In this document: positions 60,405-64,000 of the stretch, piece by piece
Numbering within the stretch: position 1 is the stretch's first letter
Layout of the letters: each line of letters starts with the position of its first letter
From: Fasciolopsis buskii
Taxonomy: Eukaryota; Platyhelminthes; Trematoda; Plagiorchiida; Fasciolidae
Assembly (NCBI GenBank): GCA_008360955.1
Contig: LUCM01006884.1
Coordinates: 132,281 to 196,280, forward strand
Length of the DNA: 64,000 bases
Direction of reading: 5' to 3'
Notes under the pieces: generated by a model
Seen by the model: only the letters and a program-made list of their open reading frames with translations
Told to the model about the DNA's origin: nothing
Databases searched by the model: none
Position numbers and translations under genes: made by a program

Positions 60405-60523
60405 ACGGCGTTCGGACATCAAGGTCGCGGGTTCGAATCCTCCCACGGCCGGTCAACTTCCCCACTTGGCAGCCCTCTGTTGGCCGCGGCCCCCTTGTAC
60501 GTTGTTGCTTCACTAATAAAGGA
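60405..60523 (+). repeat. SINE-A copy, 5'-truncated
   Basis: It begins within the head (GACGGCGTTCGGACATC) and contains AAGGTCGCGGGTTCGAATCC identical to the 36.5-kb copy, then CACTTGGCAGCCCTCTGTTG, GGCCGCGGCCCCC and the tail TTCACTAATAAAGGAAGC. The first part of the tRNA-like head is missing. Confidence 0.78.
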
Positions 60524-61680
60524 AGCAAAAGATAAAAAAAGATACTATTCCATTTCGGATATTTATTTCTCATTCACACATTGAAATAAAATGACCGTAA
60601 TAAACCAGTATAGGATTTGTAATAAGATTGTATTTCCAATTAATTAGTTTGAAACTTAGACATTTTTCTAGCTCCTATCGTTTGGCAAGCAACAAATGCA
60701 GCGATGATTAAAGCAATGCACTTGGTCTTTGTAGGCACACCGCATATTATTGCCTTAGTCTACAGCCTTCCGATGTAACTGGGCCCTATCCAGGAGTAAT
60801 GTGCACCTACCGGGAAGAAATAATGAGATTCATAAATTGAATCTATGTAAGCACGGACCATTATTTTGAGATTCACAAGAACAAAGACGAGAATTAGGGA
60901 ATTCGCAACCAGTTCTGCGATTGTCAAGAACTGAACGAAGTTTGTAACCCATTTGAACTGTCGATTTGGAATGAGTGCCGGAAAAGGGACTAGGACCAGA
61001 AACAGCATTTTCTATTTTCATTCGTCCAGGCAAAACCATTTGTAGTTCACACCAAATGCTTTGCACACTGGATGCACTAATATATGCCATCGCATTTCTT
61101 CAAGGACCGACAAACTGATCGTTTGAAGATTCTCAGCACGCATTGCGAATGAGAAGTCTTATTCCATCAAGAATGACTGTTACCAAGGCAGAAATATAAT
61201 TTAATGCATTTTCATTACATATTTAACTCTATACAACCAGTCTTGTTCGGTACACAACGATGACGAACCATTGGATAACACAGAAGGAACCGCTTGAGAA
61301 CGTGCTGGCTGATCAGGGAGACACAATGACCACCAACGGTAGTACGACCAGACAATTGCGAATTAAATTGTTAAGATGGTCAGGGTTGTGGGCTTGAACA
61401 CACGCGGTCTGAGCAAACAGTAACGACTGTTCAACTTTCTGTTGGTTTACCAGCATAGATGCCACGGTTATTTGTGATTGATTAATATTTTCTCTTTAAA
61501 ATAACAGAGAACGTCTGAATATTTGATTTCGAGTCAATCGCTTATCGGTAAATATAAAACAACAAAACCTTGGGTGAAAATATCAAGTACATCACTGCCG
61601 ATGAATAATATAGAATCTTTTTGCGACGTATTTTTTGATCGAAGATTAAATGCGAATCGATAAAATATCTCTTTTGGCAA
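60524..61680. other. Nothing recognised
   Basis: Minus-strand ORFs at 60760-61090 overlap in two frames and may include an exon (FLVLVPFPALIPNRQF) but lack clear splice sites. The last 150 bp may be decayed 5' PLE sequence. Confidence 0.3.
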
Positions 61681-61689
61681 TTTCTTACA

Positions 61690-63465
61690 TGCAATCATCA
61701 TGTAATCAAGACCAGATAAGGGTGCAGGCATAGTTCTCCTGAACAGGTTTGACTATGTAACAAAAATGGAAGCCATTCTGAATGACAAATCTAAATTTGC
61801 AAAAATGGCGAAGGAGTATGATAAGACGCATCAGATAGAAAAATCGTTGTCTAGTATCTTGAGACGACTAAGACAAAGGGATATCATAGATTCGACGACA
61901 TTCGAACAAATTCGGCCTACGGGAACTACTATTCCGAGATTGTACGGCCTACCCAAATTGCATAAAAATGGAGTACCTATGAGGCCCATTCTCGACATGT
62001 GCAATTCGCCGTACCATGCTGTGACAAAATGGTTAGCTAGGTTACTGGGACCCGTTAGACAGAAAGTTAGCAAAACATAGTCTTCAAGACATTTGAGCTT
62101 ATCGACTCCGTGAAAGAACTAAATATGAAGGGACGAAGAATGCTTTCTTTAGACATCACCGCCCTTTTTACCAACGTTCCGATCACGGATACAACCGAAT
62201 ACCTCTGCGACTACATCGAAAACAATGGCTTAGCAACAAGTCTTCCGATAGCAGACTTGAAACAACTATTGTTCTTTTGTACCTACAACTTCCCATTTAA
62301 ATTCAATAGTCAAATTTACCGTCCAAAGGATCCAAACTCGATCCTCTACTAGCTGACATTTTCATGACAAAGCTGGAACGTGGGCCACTCGAGTCTTCAA
62401 TACAATCACTCCACTTATACAAGCGTTATGTGGATGACATCTGTGTACTCAACCCCTCGACGAAAACTAAACAACTGTTGAATGTGTTCAACTCGGCTCA
62501 CGCAAATTTGAAATTCACAACAGAGATGGAGCTGAACAGTGAAATAGCTTTCTTAGATGTACGACTAAGTCGTCGAGAAGACGGCTCAATTCGGCGATCA
62601 GTACACAGGAAAGCCACATGGAATGGGCAGTATATCAGCTTCCAAAGCTTTGTGCCTCTTAATGTGAAGAGGAACTTAATTAGATGTCTGACTGGCAGGA
62701 CAAAAGAATATGCACAGAAGATACTCTTGAAGCTGAACAGCAGACGGTCAGAAGAGTATTCACTGAAAATGGCTTCAGAAGAAAAGGAAGCTCATAGGAG
62801 GGCCACGGTGGGGAGAAAGTCAGTATACATGTCTGTGTCATTCAAAGGTGACATGCTAGCGGAGATGGCACAACGATGAATGAGTAGCGTTATCAATAAG
62901 GCATTCTACGCAGCCAAGCTTCGTATCCTGTTCAAATCCCGCCCCGTAGTGTCATTATGGTTGAAAGATAAAGCCCCTGATTCTGCAGCCTCGTTTTGTA
63001 TCTATCCCTTCACATGTTCCTGTGGGACAATGTACATCGGCCCGACGACCACACACTTGTCTGAACGCATCCGTGAGCACCACCCGGCATGGTTTAGGCA
63101 CTGGAACAATTAAGTCACTTAATAGCGCAGTGGTTTCACATCTAGCACAGACTAACCACACCGTGAATGTGACGCAAGCTTTCCGGACGCTGTATAAGGT
63201 CAGAGGTCAACAATCCAGGTTGGCAAGGTGTCTCTTATTGAGCACTGTGGAAACTGTCGCAATCCGTCTTCACAATCCTCCACTGTGCTCTCAAAAACAA
63301 TTTGTGGTTGCGCTTCAACTCCCCTGGCCCACCCTCCGTCCCAGTACAAACCCTAGACAACAAAACGATTAACACAACACATTCTTGTGTATTCAGGTTA
63401 TGTATGCAACACCACACATCCCTTCCCCACCCATATTTGTATCTGACTAACCCAATCCTTCCTAT
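61690..63465 (+). mobile_element. Penelope-like element: RT plus GIY-YIG, broken
   Basis: The order is typical of a PLE: SRPDKGAGIVLLNRFDYV (61703 on), RLYGLPKLHKNGVPMRPILD, frameshift near 62075, MLSLDITALFTNVPI (RT motif A region), then a deletion near 62345, RYVDDICVL (catalytic YxDD), NSEIAFLDVRLSRREDG, a stop near 62879, then CSCGTMYIG with LSERIREHHPAW (GIY-YIG nuclease) and a frameshift before the C-terminus. The N-terminal part is missing or decayed. At least three frame breaks make it inactive. Homologous at its 3' end to 21560-22150. Confidence 0.82.
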
Positions 63466-63469
63466 AGTG

Positions 63470-64000
63470 AATTGCTTTTGTCAGGATGTATAGTGATGTA
63501 ATGGCATGGCTTGTTCGCCAACTTGTGTTCTCCTACAAGTTTGTCACAAGCCGAAGTCCACCCCTGGCGAAGTCACTTGTTTCTTAGTTATGAGAAACGT
63601 TTGTCCTTGCTTTGACTGGACTAGACAGTAATAAAAATGAAACATAAGGAACAATATTCATAGAAGTCAGAAATTTTGTGCCCTTACCAATAGTTTGCCG
63701 ACAGTTTCACGAACTGTTTCAATTCACTTCACTGCTTTTTACATGGTTTTCCTCACACTTGTTTCCCCTGCAAGCGTATTCGCATGGATATATGGCTGGA
63801 AAACGTGCTGACCAATATTGGTATGACAAACTACTCGTGAAATGACTAATTACTAGATCCCACAAATCTCTTTCTACCATTTAGTGTAATCAGCAGACGA
63901 TTTCCACCCACCCGGTCCATTAATAATTAGCAAATTTTGGTATTTTTGTCATTTAAGTTTAGTCATTCAGTTTATTTATATACAGTTGACAATCGGTAAC
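63470..64000. other. Nothing recognised
   Basis: Past the PLE 3' end I see only AT-rich sequence with no ORF, repeat head or splice pattern I can support. Confidence 0.4.

Noticed and set aside
1..64000. CRISPR array, rRNA, prokaryotic operon or viral genome
   Set aside because: No regularly spaced repeats, no rRNA-like conserved blocks, no operon-like ORF packing and no capsid or envelope-type genes. RT signals belong to PLE and LINE elements.

Overview
The window reads as animal nuclear DNA, most probably from a trematode-like flatworm. It is AT-rich, has no operons or dense ORFs, and carries Penelope-like retroelements (PLEs), CR1/Jockey-type LINE relics and two tRNA-headed SINE-like families. 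Short spliced exons are separated by introns of about 40 bp to several kb. The phylum call is inference from repeat content and intron style; no rRNA, tRNA or recognisable marker gene is present.

Main result: short exons hidden between repeats appear to form one very large minus-strand gene (or two adjacent ones) running from about 44.8 kb, possibly 47 kb, down to 3.95 kb. I found these exons by pairing AG/GT splice sites with open, protein-like reading frames and checking that splice phases match. From 44819 to 20910, twenty exons (125, 43, 100, 61, 67, 125, 73, 68, 70, 85, 73, 74, 170, 152, 67, 132, 39, 74, 103 and 86 bp) join in consistent phase to 595 codons. One junction in that chain leaves only 16 nt between exons and cannot be right as drawn. 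A large exon (16637-18348) encodes a low-complexity, glutamine-rich stretch. It is followed by exons at 14042-14121, 13443-13959, perhaps 11691-11834, 7400-7595 and a terminal exon at 3947-4111, with a membrane-spanning segment, a stop codon and an AATAAA signal 74 nt further on. I do not recognise the protein. One in-frame TAA near 18373 leaves open whether this is one gene or two.

Repeats: SINE-A has eight copies (16.3, 18.6, 23.2, 36.5, 38.4, 41.4, 43.0 and 60.4 kb). SINE-B lies at 8.2 and 38.7 kb, with scraps elsewhere and a 176-bp hairpin at 8.5 kb. A compact PLE-derived element at 44933-45571 has 13-bp target duplications, a perfect 202-bp palindrome and a 377-bp repeat unit; it sits in a short stretch between two candidate exons. 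A 5'-truncated PLE is at 21.6-22.15 kb and a longer, broken PLE at 61.7-63.5 kb. LINE relics occupy 47.5-49.7 kb (CR1-like) and 57.5-59.6 kb.

Stretches where I see nothing firm: 1-3.86, 4.1-7.4, 9.1-11.7, 11.9-13.4, 18.8-20.9, 23.3-25.3, 27.1-29.4, 30.5-33.2, 33.2-36.4, 45.7-47.4, 49.7-57.5, 59.6-60.4, 60.5-61.7 and 63.5-64.0 kb. Most would be introns if the gene model is right. All exon calls come from reading by eye; no alignment or transcript data were available.
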